A stretch of 64,000 nt of DNA from Thiothrix subterranea (GTDB lineage: Bacteria > Pseudomonadota > Gammaproteobacteria > Thiotrichales > Thiotrichaceae): the NCBI RefSeq assembly GCF_030930995.1, contig NZ_CP133217.1:2656001-2720000 (forward strand), in the 5' to 3' direction. Position numbers and translations under genes: made by a program. Shown here piece by piece: positions 10,323 to 20,230 of this stretch; positions within the stretch are counted from its first letter, which is position 1, and each line of letters begins with the position of its first letter. Below the pieces are notes generated by a model. That model did not search any database. It was not told where the DNA came from and saw only the letters and a list, made by a program, of their open reading frames with translations.

Positions 10323-10437
10323 GGTTTATTTCGGGGTAATTAGCAACTGAAGTTAATTCAGGCGTGGATTCTAAACAAAAACCACAGAAAAGGCCTGATA
10401 TGTTAGTATTTTCTTTTTTTACTATGCCACATCGTCT

Positions 10438-11460
10438 ATGCAAGTCCGTGCTGAACAGATTGAAGAGCATCTCCGCCATACCCTGTCCCCGGTTTACCTG
10501 ATTAGTGGGGATGAGCCATTGCAAGTCATGGAAACTGCTGATGCGATTCGTAAAGCGGCAGCGGCAAAGGGTTTCAGTGAGCGTGACGTGATGACTGTGG
10601 ATGCACAGTTTGACTGGGGGGCGTTGTATGACGCAGCAGGAGCACTGTCGTTGTTTGCCGACAAAAAACTGCTCGATGTGCGCTTGTCGACCTGTAAAGC
10701 CGGGCAGTCGGGGACGAAAGCCTTACAGCATTACCTTGAGCATTTACCGACGGATAAAATTTTACTGCTTCAGACTGGGCGTTTGGATAAAGCCTGTAAA
10801 AGTGCTGCCTGGGTGAAGAAGGTCGAACAACTGGGTGTTTCGGTACAAGTCTGGGATTTGTCCCCGGCACAAACCTTGGCGTGGATTGCGCGGCGTATGA
10901 AACAAGCGGGTTTGCAGCCGGATAATGAAGCTGTGCGCTATTTAACCGAACGGGTAGAGGGAAACTTGCTGGCGGCGGTACAGGAAATCGGCAAGTTGGT
11001 GTTGCTGTACGGTAGTCGCCCGATGACTGCCGCGAATATTATGGCAGTGGTGGAAGACAATTCACGTTTTACGGTGTTTGATCTTGCTGATGCGATACTG
11101 GCACAGGATGCCCGCCGGATTCGCCACATTATGCTGGTATTGCAAGAGGAAGAAACGGCAACACCTTTATTGGTGTGGGCGCTGGCGGATTTGCTGCGCC
11201 AGCTTTATACCGGGTGTGAAAATATACACAATAACCTGTCGAACCAAGCCTTATTGATGCGGATGCCTAAAGCGCGTCAAGGGGCGTTTCAAACGGCATT
11301 ACGGCGGCTATTGAATGCCGATTGGCGGCGCTTGTTTGCGATGGCAGCACGGCTGGATCAGCACAGTAAAGGCGTGGGTCAAGACGTTTCACGCCACCCG
11401 CAACGGCTCTGGGATGAAATGCTGGATCTGGCGCTGTTATTGAGCGGGCGCGAACAATAA
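10438..11460 (+). CDS. holA: DNA polymerase III delta subunit
   Basis: HolA opens the beta sliding clamp as part of the clamp loader. The N-terminus (VYLISGDEPLQVMETADAIRKAA) and the segment VEGNLLAAVQEIGKLVLLYG near residues 180-200 are typical, as is the following FTVFDLADAILAQDARRI. Its 340-residue length is that of the family. It is divergent from the repeat protein across 115 bases. The candidate small RNA and terminator lie directly downstream. Confidence 0.95.
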   Translation: MQVRAEQIEEHLRHTLSPVYLISGDEPLQVMETADAIRKAAAAKGFSERDVMTVDAQFDWGALYDAAGALSLFADKKLLDVRLSTCKAGQSGTKALQHYLEHLPTDKILLLQTGRLDKACKSAAWVKKVEQLGVSVQVWDLSPAQTLAWIARRMKQAGLQPDNEAVRYLTERVEGNLLAAVQEIGKLVLLYGSRPMTAANIMAVVEDNSRFTVFDLADAILAQDARRIRHIMLVLQEEETATPLLVWALADLLRQLYTGCENIHNNLSNQALLMRMPKARQGAFQTALRRLLNADWRRLFAMAARLDQHSKGVGQDVSRHPQRLWDEMLDLALLLSGREQ

Positions 11461-11499
11461 AGCTCTTGACAAGAAACTTGCTTTGTTGTTAAAGATGAA

Positions 11500-11653
11500 T
11501 TAGCATTTGATTATATTCTAAATTATTATGAACCAATATCTATTCAACAGTGACTAACAGGTCATCTTGCCAGAATGATATAAGCAACACTTCTCCATCA
11601 GGTGGTGGTTATATCCTCCTAGCGGTTGGGCATCCTTCGGGATGCCCTTTTTT
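11500..11653 (+). ncRNA. candidate small RNA or holA 3' UTR RNA
   Basis: This interval has no convincing coding frame. It is bounded by a TTGACA at 11466-11471 (a good -35, but with only a poor -10 near 11489-11495) and a strong intrinsic terminator at 11628-11653. It contains CCTCCTAGC (11615-11623), an anti-Shine-Dalgarno string typical of trans-acting small RNAs. A nine-codon mini-frame (MNQYLFNSD, from 11528) is present but unremarkable. It may be an independent small RNA or a processed holA 3' UTR. I do not recognise it as a known RNA family. Confidence 0.35.
11628..11653 (+). terminator. rho-independent terminator
   Basis: GGGCATCC (11628-11635) and GGATGCCC (11640-11647) form a perfect 8-bp stem closed by a TTCG tetraloop, followed by six T residues. 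The T-run is only on the plus strand, so the terminator serves holA or the candidate small RNA. The T-run overlaps the pdxA stop codon on the other strand. Confidence 0.9.
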
Positions 11654-12647
11654 ATGCGCGGTTCATGCCCAACTGTACTGCAAGCGCAATGGCTTCACGC
11701 AAACTGCCGGTTTCAGCCTTGCCAGTTCCGGCTAAATCCAACGCCGTGCCATGATCGACGGAAGTACGAATAATCGGTAAACCCAAAGTAATGTTGATGG
11801 CTTTACCGAAACCGGCGTACTTGAGCACTGGTAAACCCTGATCGTGATACATTGCCAGCACCGCATCCGCACCGTGTAAATGGCGGGGGGTGAACAAAGT
11901 ATCCGCCGGTAATGGCCCGGTCAGTCGCATTCCCTGTTGGCATAAGCGTTGGATAACCGGCGTGATCACGTCAATTTCTTCCATCCCTAAATGCCCGCCT
12001 TCGCCCGCGTGTGGGTTTAAGCCGCAGACCAGAATATGGGGGGCAGCAATGCCAAACTGGGTTTGCAGATCACGATGCAAAATGGTTATGACGTCTTCCA
12101 GCAATGAGGCTGTAATTAAGCCACTGACCCTGCTTAAAGGCACATGGGTGGTGGCGAGCGCTACCCGTAACGTACCAGCGGTGAGCATCATCACCGGCAA
12201 GTGTGCACCGGTCAGTTCTGCCAGAAATTCGGTATGCCCGGTAAACGGAATGCCTGCATCATTAATTACCCCCTTGTGTAACGGCGCTGTCACCATCGCC
12301 GCAAACTCACCACTCAGGCAGCCGGTCACGGCACGCCGCAAGGTTTGCAACACGTAGTCAGCATTCGCAGGGTTGAGAATCCCCGTTGTAACCGGCGCAG
12401 CACATGCAATCGGTAAGATGAAACATTCCCCAGCCACGCACGGGCGCTGTTCTGCATCAGCGGTGTAGGGGCGTAAGTGCAGGTTAATTCCCAATTGTTG
12501 GGCACGTGCGTGCAATACGGCAGGGTCTGCAATCACCACCAAGTCTGCTGCCCATTGCTGTTGCTGCAACAGTGTCAGGATAATGTCAGGGCCAATACCG
12601 GCAGGTTCGCCCGCCGTAATCGCGATATGTAGCTTGTTTGTTGTCAT
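11652..12647 (-). CDS. pdxA: 4-hydroxythreonine-4-phosphate dehydrogenase
   Basis: PdxA oxidises 4-phosphohydroxy-L-threonine in the DXP-dependent pyridoxal phosphate pathway. The family start ([18 protein letters not shown]), the metal-ligand region [13 protein letters not shown] and the C-terminal [25 protein letters not shown] ... [14 protein letters not shown] are all present. Length is 331 residues. It follows the surA-like gene by 13 bases, in the order lptD-surA-pdxA known from E. coli. ksgA, which normally comes next, is absent, and the convergent terminator region follows instead. Confidence 0.97.
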   Translation of the reverse strand: MTTNKLHIAITAGEPAGIGPDIILTLLQQQQWAADLVVIADPAVLHARAQQLGINLHLRPYTADAEQRPCVAGECFILPIACAAPVTTGILNPANADYVLQTLRRAVTGCLSGEFAAMVTAPLHKGVINDAGIPFTGHTEFLAELTGAHLPVMMLTAGTLRVALATTHVPLSRVSGLITASLLEDVITILHRDLQTQFGIAAPHILVCGLNPHAGEGGHLGMEEIDVITPVIQRLCQQGMRLTGPLPADTLFTPRHLHGADAVLAMYHDQGLPVLKYAGFGKAINITLGLPIIRTSVDHGTALDLAGTGKAETGSLREAIALAVQLGMNRA

Positions 12648-12660
12648 GATATCGAGTCGC

Positions 12661-13260
12661 TTATTGCAGCGTCAGGCTGCTACGTTCCACTGGAATGCGG
12701 TATTCCACGTAGGCTTCATTGCGTAATTCTTGTAACCATGCCTGAAATTGTTCCTCTGCTTGTGCCTCAGTCGCTTCAGCGGTGCTGGCTTGCACACGCC
12801 GTTGGACTTCACGCTTGCGTAAGGCATCCGCCATGAGTTTGCGCCGGGTCTGTTCGCGGAAGTCAGCGTAATCAATACCTTCCTGCTGCAAGGCTTGCTG
12901 GAACGCGGGCAGGCTCAGTTTATTGCGCTGGGCAATCATCGCAATCGTTTTGTTCAGGGTGACATCATCAATCTGGATACCGAGTTCTTCTGCCTGTTGG
13001 AGTTGCAGTTTTTCCAGAATCAAGTTGTCCACGGCTTGTTTTAGCAGCGCGGGTGCGGCAAGTTGTGCGGCTGCTGGGCTGGCAGAACGCAACAGTTGGG
13101 CGCGTTGCTGCGCTTCGCTCATCATCACCACATCACTGTTGACCACAGCAGCAATTTGATCCAGTGGCGTGGCATTGGTGTCAGCCTGCACAGGCTGCAC
13201 AGTCAGTAGCACCGCTAATACCGCAGCGCTGAGTAAGGGGGAAAACGTTACTTTATTCAT
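12661..13260 (-). CDS. surA: SurA-like periplasmic chaperone lacking both parvulin domains
   Basis: The protein starts with a signal peptide ending near VQPVQA. It then carries the SurA N-terminal chaperone domain: [42 protein letters not shown], and [24 protein letters not shown]. It ends with a helix, [14 protein letters not shown], that matches the C-terminal strand/helix of SurA. The two rotamase (parvulin) domains normally between these parts are missing, giving about 199 residues instead of about 430. SurA assists outer-membrane protein folding, and its N+C core is known to keep chaperone activity. Start taken at ATG 13260, which overlaps the lptD stop by 8 bases; ATG 13266 is an alternative. 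Confidence 0.85.
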   Translation of the reverse strand: MNKVTFSPLLSAAVLAVLLTVQPVQADTNATPLDQIAAVVNSDVVMMSEAQQRAQLLRSASPAAAQLAAPALLKQAVDNLILEKLQLQQAEELGIQIDDVTLNKTIAMIAQRNKLSLPAFQQALQQEGIDYADFREQTRRKLMADALRKREVQRRVQASTAEATEAQAEEQFQAWLQELRNEAYVEYRIPVERSSLTLQ

Positions 13261-15436
13261 ATCCATACACACGGTTTTGTAGCAGGTCACGTGTACCACT
13301 GCCAAAGTTGCCCAGCCCTTTTAGTTCAAACTCAACAAATACCGCGTTTTCGCGCGTGGTATTGTCGGGAAGTAAGTAATTGCGGCTGGCGACACGGGTT
13401 TTCCAGCAGCAACTTTCGTACTCGGCACCGATCACGGTTTCGAGGTTACGGTTATTTTGTAAATCACGTTCCCATGCGCCGACGGCTTTCCAGTGCTCGT
13501 TAACCGGTACCGAAAGCGACAGGTTAGCCGACTCAAAGTTACCTTTGCGTTGCGCATAACCGACGTTGAGAATCCGTTTTTTATCGTCTTTGTAGTTTAC
13601 CCGCACTTCCCCTGCGTTAACCGAATTTTCTTTGCTATCCCAGTAAGCGGTGGTGCTGAGGCGGGTTCGTGGGTTGATTTCCCCGGCTGCTTCCAGAATG
13701 AGTTCGGAACGGTCGCCTTGTAGGGGAGCTTCATCGGGGAGCGTCACTTTGCGTTCATCGAAGTGGTATACCTGCCCAATGCTGGCACGGAATAATTCAC
13801 GCCCGTCTTCGGGTGATTGAACGCGGGTCGATACCGAAGCGGTGAGATGATTGGCATCCCCGATGCGGTCTTTGCCGGTGAAGCGGTTTTCAGCGAATAA
13901 TTGGTTGTAATTCAAACTGCGGGCGGAGGAGTCAAATACCGGGATGTTGCTTTGGTCACGGTAAGGCGTGTAGGTGTAGAACAAACGCGGCTCTAAGGTC
14001 TGGATATAACGCCCTTGCTTGATGTTGCGCTCAAAAAACAAGCCTGCGTCGACGCTGGCACTGGGAACTGTGCGGCTAATTTGCGTGCTGTCAGCGTCAT
14101 CAAGCTGGTATTGCGTGTGACGCAGTGTCAGTGAGGGTTTGACATAAGCTGCTTCGCTGCTAAAGCGTTTGCTGGCTCGGGTGGTGAAATCCAAGCGCGT
14201 GCCGTTGGTTTCCGTGGTGCTGCCGGTAAAGTTGGTGTATTCGGTTTCCGCATCAAGATTCAAGCCATTGTAGGTTTGTGGCGGATCGTAGCGCACCAGT
14301 AATTGTGGTAAACGGGCGTGGGGGGCGATACCGCCATCCAGTACCTGATAGTCCTGTAACAGGGTTGAAAACGACCAATATTGACCACTTGTCCGGTATT
14401 CCAAACGCCGCTCTAGGTTCACCACGCTGGTGGCTTCGAGGGAGTTGCCAAGATCCACGAAATATTGATCATCTGACACCCCTTCGGCTTTTAATTGCAG
14501 GCTGGATTTTGGGTCGAAGCGGGTGTCATTTTTTACATTGAAGTAATAGCGATTGTCCTTGTCACTCTCACTGTCATTGGGAAGCAACACATAAGCGGCT
14601 TCTCCCCGGTGTTTGTCTGTCAGGTAACGGAATTCGGTGCCTAGTTGCAAGCCGCGATTAGTCAGTAAGGACGGGGTTAAGGTCAGGTCATAGTTTGGGG
14701 CAAGATTCCAATAGTAGGGCAAACTAAGTTGCAAACCAGAGCGTTCGTTCGTGCTCATGACTGGCCAAAGAAAGCCAGATTTACGCGCATCGGTTAGTGG
14801 AAACGAAAAATACGGCAAATACCCGATGGGGACATTGCGTATTTTCAGGGTGGCATTGCGGGCGCTGCCGCGTTCTTTGCGATGATCCAGATAAATAGTG
14901 CTGGCATTCAAGCTCCAGTCAGGCTTATCCACAGGACAGGTCGTGTAGGTGGAATCTTCCAAGCGGGTTAAATCCGGGGATTCTTGGACGACACGCTTGC
15001 TGAAGCCCTGACCATTAGCTTGTGACAGATCGTATTCGGCTTCCTGCATTTCGCCAGTATTTTGCGGAAGGTTATAGCGGAGTTCACGGCTGCGCACTTG
15101 CATGTCGTTACTGCTAAAATTGACGCCACCGGACGCGGTAACAATACCGGCTGGTTGTTCATAGCTGGCTTGGTCTGCCGTCAATTTGTTGTTTTCTTGA
15201 GAAATATGGACGTTGCCGCTCATGGTTGAAATGCCTTGGCTACGAAATAAGGCAGTATCAGCTTCAATGTAAACGGCTTGTGGGGAGAGGTTGCCGGGGC
15301 GCTGAACCCCGTTTGTTTTATCGGTAGCGGGTACAGGACACGCCATCCACCCGGTTTGCGCTAGTGCCACGGCGGGGCTGCACGCCACTGCCAACAGGGT
15401 GCTCAACAAGAAATGCTGTTGTAATCTGGTTCTCAT
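13253..15436 (-). CDS. lptD: LPS-assembly protein LptD
   Basis: LptD is the outer-membrane barrel that inserts lipopolysaccharide into the outer leaflet. From ATG 15436 (GGAAAGC just upstream) it has a signal peptide ending near AVALAQ, then a short cysteine-containing segment (WMACPVPAT). An OstA-like beta-jellyroll follows (about residues 55-165), then the long C-terminal barrel. The Cys-Cys pair near the end (YESCCWKTRVASRNYLL), with the earlier cysteine in TYTTCPVDKP, fits the conserved disulfides. About 727 residues, normal. It is followed by surA and pdxA. Confidence 0.96.
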   Translation of the reverse strand: MRTRLQQHFLLSTLLAVACSPAVALAQTGWMACPVPATDKTNGVQRPGNLSPQAVYIEADTALFRSQGISTMSGNVHISQENNKLTADQASYEQPAGIVTASGGVNFSSNDMQVRSRELRYNLPQNTGEMQEAEYDLSQANGQGFSKRVVQESPDLTRLEDSTYTTCPVDKPDWSLNASTIYLDHRKERGSARNATLKIRNVPIGYLPYFSFPLTDARKSGFLWPVMSTNERSGLQLSLPYYWNLAPNYDLTLTPSLLTNRGLQLGTEFRYLTDKHRGEAAYVLLPNDSESDKDNRYYFNVKNDTRFDPKSSLQLKAEGVSDDQYFVDLGNSLEATSVVNLERRLEYRTSGQYWSFSTLLQDYQVLDGGIAPHARLPQLLVRYDPPQTYNGLNLDAETEYTNFTGSTTETNGTRLDFTTRASKRFSSEAAYVKPSLTLRHTQYQLDDADSTQISRTVPSASVDAGLFFERNIKQGRYIQTLEPRLFYTYTPYRDQSNIPVFDSSARSLNYNQLFAENRFTGKDRIGDANHLTASVSTRVQSPEDGRELFRASIGQVYHFDERKVTLPDEAPLQGDRSELILEAAGEINPRTRLSTTAYWDSKENSVNAGEVRVNYKDDKKRILNVGYAQRKGNFESANLSLSVPVNEHWKAVGAWERDLQNNRNLETVIGAEYESCCWKTRVASRNYLLPDNTTRENAVFVEFELKGLGNFGSGTRDLLQNRVYGYE

Positions 15437-15652
15437 GCTTTCCATGCAGCATTTAAAGCGCCCTAACATCGCACACTCTGGGCAGAGACTCAATGAGAAA
15501 TATCTGGCACATTGCTGCTTTTTAATTGAAACCGTAACAAAAAAAAGTGTAACCTACCCACACTTGCGACAAATCAATTTATGAAAGCAGCTGCATCTTG
15601 CACTGCAAATGGTGTCATTATTTTATTTTGAGCCATAAAATTATTTATTTTT

Positions 15653-15695
15653 GAATAAATTTCAAATATCATCTTGAAATGTAGAATATTTATTC
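15653..15695. promoter_or_regulatory. nested inverted repeat with promoter, upstream of the AT-hook gene
   Basis: The 323-base gap between lptD and the AT-hook gene is very A+T rich. It holds an outer repeat GAATAAAT (15653-15660) / ATTTATTC (15688-15695) and an inner repeat ATTTCAA (15659-15665) / TTGAAAT (15674-15680). A good sigma-70-like promoter is built into it: TTGAAA at 15674-15679, 17-base spacer, GATAAT at 15697-15702. The overlap suggests repression, possibly autoregulation by the A+T-binding product. The rest of the gap towards lptD shows nothing clear. Confidence 0.5.
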
Positions 15696-15760
15696 AGATA
15701 ATAGTGATTCTAAGGTCAGAATCAAAAAACCCTTTTAATGCGTTCTTGTGAGGGAAAAAA

Positions 15761-16225
15761 GTGAGAACTGCGGATTATATGAGCGGAATGCCCGGCATGA
15801 CGACTTTACAAAGCAACAGCCAAGACAACGAAACAGGTCATACATCCATGCAGACAGATGATGCGATGAATAAACGTGGTCGAGGACGCCCCAAAGGCGC
15901 GACTTCCAGTACGCTTGCTGATGTGCGAACACAGGCAGCGGATGAGAAGCGCAAAATTCGGGAAGAATTGACACATAAGATCAACCAGTTGCGCAATCAG
16001 CTTGAAGAGCTTGACGCTAACTACAAAGAAGAAGTACGCGAACTGCGTGAAGCTCTTCGTGCCAGTGAACAACGGGAAGCCTTTTTCAGAGCAGCGTTGG
16101 AAGATCGTCTACAGGTGGTCGCTGAGCATATCCATAAAAGCTTAACCGATTGGGCAAATGCTGAACTGGAAGAAGGGCAGATCACCCAGCGGAAACGCGG
16201 GCGACCGCGCAAAACCTTCAAATAA
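15761..16225 (+). CDS. AT-hook and coiled-coil DNA-binding protein
   Basis: This 154-residue protein carries an AT-hook-like motif near its N-terminus (NKRGRGRPKG, about residues 37-46) and another at its C-terminus (KRGRPRK, about 146-152). They are separated by a long charged coiled coil (about residues 54-110). AT-hooks insert the Arg-Gly-Arg core in the minor groove of A+T-rich DNA, and the coiled coil suggests a dimer able to bridge two sites. The GTG at 15761 is chosen because GAGGGA lies 6-7 bases upstream; in-frame ATGs at 15779 and 15788 are alternatives. Its specific role is unknown; a nucleoid-associated or regulatory protein is likely. Confidence 0.7.
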   Translation: MRTADYMSGMPGMTTLQSNSQDNETGHTSMQTDDAMNKRGRGRPKGATSSTLADVRTQAADEKRKIREELTHKINQLRNQLEELDANYKEEVRELREALRASEQREAFFRAALEDRLQVVAEHIHKSLTDWANAELEEGQITQRKRGRPRKTFK

Positions 16226-16264
16226 GTTTAGTGTAAAACACGCGAGATAAGATGATGTCGAGCG

Positions 16265-17538
<1,274 letters not shown>

Positions 17539-17541
17539 TCT

Positions 17542-17889
17542 TCAATTCTGAAAAAGCTGGCGGTAAGAATCCGGTGAAAAGCCCACCACATGCCGCGTTC
17601 CGATATCGAGCAGCGGACGTTTGATAATGGAAGGCTGTTCTTCCATCACCACTAACGCAATCGCCTCATCCATGTTCTCGCGGGTTTCTTCTGGCAGTTT
17701 GCGCCAGGTCGTGCCTTTGCGGTTGACCAGCGTTTCCCAGCCGAATTCGTCCACCCATGCGCGTAACCAGACCGGATTCACGCCATCCTTACGAAAATCG
17801 TGGAAGGTGTATTCAATGCCGCGTTCACCGAGCCATGCACGGGCTTTTTTTACGGTGTCGCAATTGGGGATGCCGTACAGTATCGTCAT
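17542..17889 (-). CDS. ArsC/Spx-family reductase-like protein (YffB type)
   Basis: This 115-residue thioredoxin-fold protein starts MTILYGIPNCDTVKKA, with the single conserved cysteine of the ArsC/YffB group near residue 9. The later segment NRKGTTWRKLP and the PSIIKRPLLDIG motif are also typical of the group. Arsenate reductase activity cannot be assumed: YffB-type members are thought to act on glutathione-linked or other thiol substrates. Its ATG overlaps the stop of the S24-like gene in an ATGA arrangement, so the two are translationally coupled at the end of the dsrS-cysG operon. Confidence 0.85.
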   Translation of the reverse strand: MTILYGIPNCDTVKKARAWLGERGIEYTFHDFRKDGVNPVWLRAWVDEFGWETLVNRKGTTWRKLPEETRENMDEAIALVVMEEQPSIIKRPLLDIGTRHVVGFSPDSYRQLFQN

Positions 17890-18308
17890 TTGTCGTACCA
17901 CTTGTGGTAAGAACGGCGTTTGCCATTGGGTGGTCGGTAACTGCCCGCCGAACGTTGGGTAATCACGCCTTCGATGCGTTTCATGCCGCTGATTTCGATG
18001 GCTTCGTAGTCGTCGTTCAGGGCAACGAGGATGTATTTACCCTCAATGATACGCAACTGGCGGAAAATGTATTCGTCTTTGTCGTCAATCGCGAACACAT
18101 ACGCGCCGTCACGCACGATGCCGGTCGGGTCGATCACAATCACACAGCCTTTGGCGAATTCCGGCTCCATGCTGTCGTCAATAACCTGCATCGCGTAGGG
18201 TTCGTTTTCGGAGCAACTGCCTTCGGAACTCATATTGTGTTTGAAATCTTGCCCAGTGGCATTGAGATTTTGCTTGAAGGTTTCAACGTTGATACGGGTT
18301 TCGGACAT
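17886..18308 (-). CDS. S24/LexA-fold protein without DNA-binding domain
   Basis: This 140-residue protein matches the C-terminal LexA/UmuD (S24) fold: VIDDSMEPEFAKGCVIVIDP, with the Ser at position 46, then VRDGAYVFAI and DEYIFRQLRI. In active S24 peptidases the position aligned with Arg83 is the catalytic lysine (VKRL in LexA). Here it is Arg, so proteolytic activity is doubtful. There is no N-terminal helix-turn-helix, only about 35 polar residues. GGAGGT precedes the ATG inside the end of cysG. Its place between cysG and the ArsC-like gene suggests a role linked to siroheme or sulfur metabolism, but this is inference. Confidence 0.75.
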   Translation of the reverse strand: MSETRINVETFKQNLNATGQDFKHNMSSEGSCSENEPYAMQVIDDSMEPEFAKGCVIVIDPTGIVRDGAYVFAIDDKDEYIFRQLRIIEGKYILVALNDDYEAIEISGMKRIEGVITQRSAGSYRPPNGKRRSYHKWYDK

Positions 18309-18311
18309 GGC

Positions 18312-19751
18312 TTATACCTCCACGGGAGCAACAGGGTGGTCGAGGCTGAATTCGCTGGCAATAACGTGGCGTTGCGGTTCGTACCAATGCAATTTGCTAT
18401 GCAAATTAACCACTTCACCGACGATGGTGAGGGTGGGGGCGCGGACACCGCTGTCTTTCACCAATTGCGGTAAGGTGGCAATCGTACCGATGTGGACGCG
18501 CTGATTGCGTGTGGTGCCTTGTTCCACCAGTGCCGCAGGCGTGTCGCCGGAACGCCCGAAGGCTTGTAATTGCTGGCTGATGACTTCGATGCCGGTCAAG
18601 CCCATGTAAAACACCACGGTTTGATTCGGTTGCGACAATTGCGCCCAATTCAGGTCAATGCTGCCGTCTTTCAAATGTCCGGTAGCAAAGGTGCAGGATT
18701 GCGCGTAATCGCGATGTGTCAACGGAATCCCCGCGTAAGACGAACAGCCAGAGGCGGCGGTAATGCCGGGGACGACTTGGAACGGTACACCATTTTCCGC
18801 CAGCGTTTCGATTTCTTCGCCGCCGCGTCCGAAAATGAATGGGTCGCCGCCTTTCAGACGCAACACGCGCTTGCCTTGCTTGGCGAGTTTCACCAGCAAG
18901 TCGTTGATTTGGTCTTGCGGTACGGCGTGGCTGGCTTTTTCTTTGCCGACGTAAATGCGTTCGGCGCGTTGGTTTGCCATGTCCAGAATCGACTTGGAGA
19001 CGAGGCGGTCGTACACCATCACGTCGGCTTGCTGCATCAAGCGTAAGGCTTTGAAGGTCAGCAAATCGGGGTCGCCGGGGCCTGCACCGACCAAATACAC
19101 TTCGCCCATGGTTTGTCCGTTGGGGTAGCTTGCCAGCATTTCATCCAGCAAACGCCGCGCATCCTCGACGTGACCTGCGTACACCAATTCGGCAAAGGGG
19201 CCTTTCAGGGCTTGTTCCCAGAAGGTTTTGCGCTGTGCTTCGGGTAGGTGTTTTTTCACAATGTCGCGGTATTCTTCGGTGATACCGGCGAGTTCGCCGC
19301 ATTGGGGCGGAATCATGGTTTCCAGCTTCATCCGCAATTGCCGAGCCAACACGGGGGACGCACCACCCGTTGATACTGCAACCATAACAGGAGAACGATC
19401 GACGACCGAGGGAATAATGAAATTGCCGACGGTCGCATCATCCACCACATTGACGAGAATATGGCGTGCATCTGCCATGCGAGCAATTCGAGCGTTTACG
19501 GCGGGATTGTTGGTGGCTGCAATCACCAGAAATTGCCCGTCAATGTCGCTGTCTTCAAACGGGCGCGTGTGATGCTTGACTTTGTAACCGCTGATGGTAA
19601 GCGCCATTTCTGCGGTGATGAACGGCGATACCAGCGTCACGACAGCTCCCGCTTTAAGCAGGCTGTCTACTTTACGTTCGGCTACTTTGCCACCGCCAAC
19701 AACGAGGCACTGACGGTTATGCAGGTCGAGAAAGACGGGAAAACGATCCAT
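18312..19751 (-). CDS. cysG: siroheme synthase, trifunctional
   Basis: CysG makes siroheme from uroporphyrinogen III. The N-terminal part (residues 1 to about 210) is the dehydrogenase/ferrochelatase, with the NAD loop CLVVGGGKVAERK and the Asp-containing segment NVVDDATVGNFIIPS followed by SPVLARQLRMKLE. The C-terminal part (about 216-460) is the SAM-dependent uroporphyrinogen methyltransferase, with VYLVGAGPGDPDLLT, RLKGGDPFIFGRGGEE and PGITAASGCSSYAGIPLTHRD. It is 479 residues, full length. It lies in a tight same-strand operon with a DsrS-like gene, which fits a role in supplying siroheme to sulfite-reductase-type enzymes. Confidence 0.97.
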   Translation of the reverse strand: MDRFPVFLDLHNRQCLVVGGGKVAERKVDSLLKAGAVVTLVSPFITAEMALTISGYKVKHHTRPFEDSDIDGQFLVIAATNNPAVNARIARMADARHILVNVVDDATVGNFIIPSVVDRSPVMVAVSTGGASPVLARQLRMKLETMIPPQCGELAGITEEYRDIVKKHLPEAQRKTFWEQALKGPFAELVYAGHVEDARRLLDEMLASYPNGQTMGEVYLVGAGPGDPDLLTFKALRLMQQADVMVYDRLVSKSILDMANQRAERIYVGKEKASHAVPQDQINDLLVKLAKQGKRVLRLKGGDPFIFGRGGEEIETLAENGVPFQVVPGITAASGCSSYAGIPLTHRDYAQSCTFATGHLKDGSIDLNWAQLSQPNQTVVFYMGLTGIEVISQQLQAFGRSGDTPAALVEQGTTRNQRVHIGTIATLPQLVKDSGVRAPTLTIVGEVVNLHSKLHWYEPQRHVIASEFSLDHPVAPVEV

Positions 19752-19770
19752 TTATCACCTAAAAACTGGG

Positions 19771-20223
19771 TTATTTGCCACGTTTGGGGCGGCTTTCGTA
19801 GTGGACGACACCTTTGACGAGTTCGCCATACGGGAAATCGGCAATGTTAGCGTATTTTGACAGCGCGATGTTGACCAATTCGTAGATGTCTTGCGTGGTT
19901 TTTGCCGCTATTTGCTCAGGAAAAAGGTGCTGTTGCAGGGCTAATGTGCCGCCTGCTTGCACTTTGAGTTCCTTATTGTGCGGTAAAGGGCCATCAATCA
20001 GGGTTTCACGCAGGGCAAAGCGGGATTTTTCACGCAATGTGTCCAAAAAAACCGTGCAATTGGCGAGGCTGGCTTCCGATTTGCAGCCCACCGCTTCACG
20101 GGTTGCCAGCAGGAAACGCTCGTGGCGGCTGCAATCGCAACGGCGATTATTTAACGCTTTCTCGAATACGCAGCGGTTGGCGTTAACTTCGCGGTAAACA
20201 CTGCGGTATTGGTCTTCATCCAT
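19771..20223 (-). CDS. five-cysteine protein in the dsrS-cysG operon
   Basis: I do not recognise a named domain. The 150-residue protein has all five cysteines in its N-terminal 56 residues: Cys18, Cys29, Cys31, Cys47 and Cys56 (spacing C-x10-C-x-C-x15-C-x8-C). This is a pattern that could bind an iron-sulfur cluster or a metal. The C-terminal part is helical and ends with a basic tail. It lies 7 bases after the 78-residue gene and 19 bases before cysG, so all are probably one transcript. It is cytoplasmic by the lack of a signal peptide. A redox or cluster-carrying role in sulfur metabolism is inference only. Confidence 0.6.
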   Translation of the reverse strand: MDEDQYRSVYREVNANRCVFEKALNNRRCDCSRHERFLLATREAVGCKSEASLANCTVFLDTLREKSRFALRETLIDGPLPHNKELKVQAGGTLALQQHLFPEQIAAKTTQDIYELVNIALSKYANIADFPYGELVKGVVHYESRPKRGK

Positions 20224-20230
20224 GCGCGGC

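Noticed and set aside
17542-17889. Arsenic-resistance locus (ArsC-like plus the ArsR-family gene at 63 kb)
   Set aside because: The two are 45 kb apart, no arsenite pump is present, and the ArsR-family protein lacks the arsenic-binding motif.
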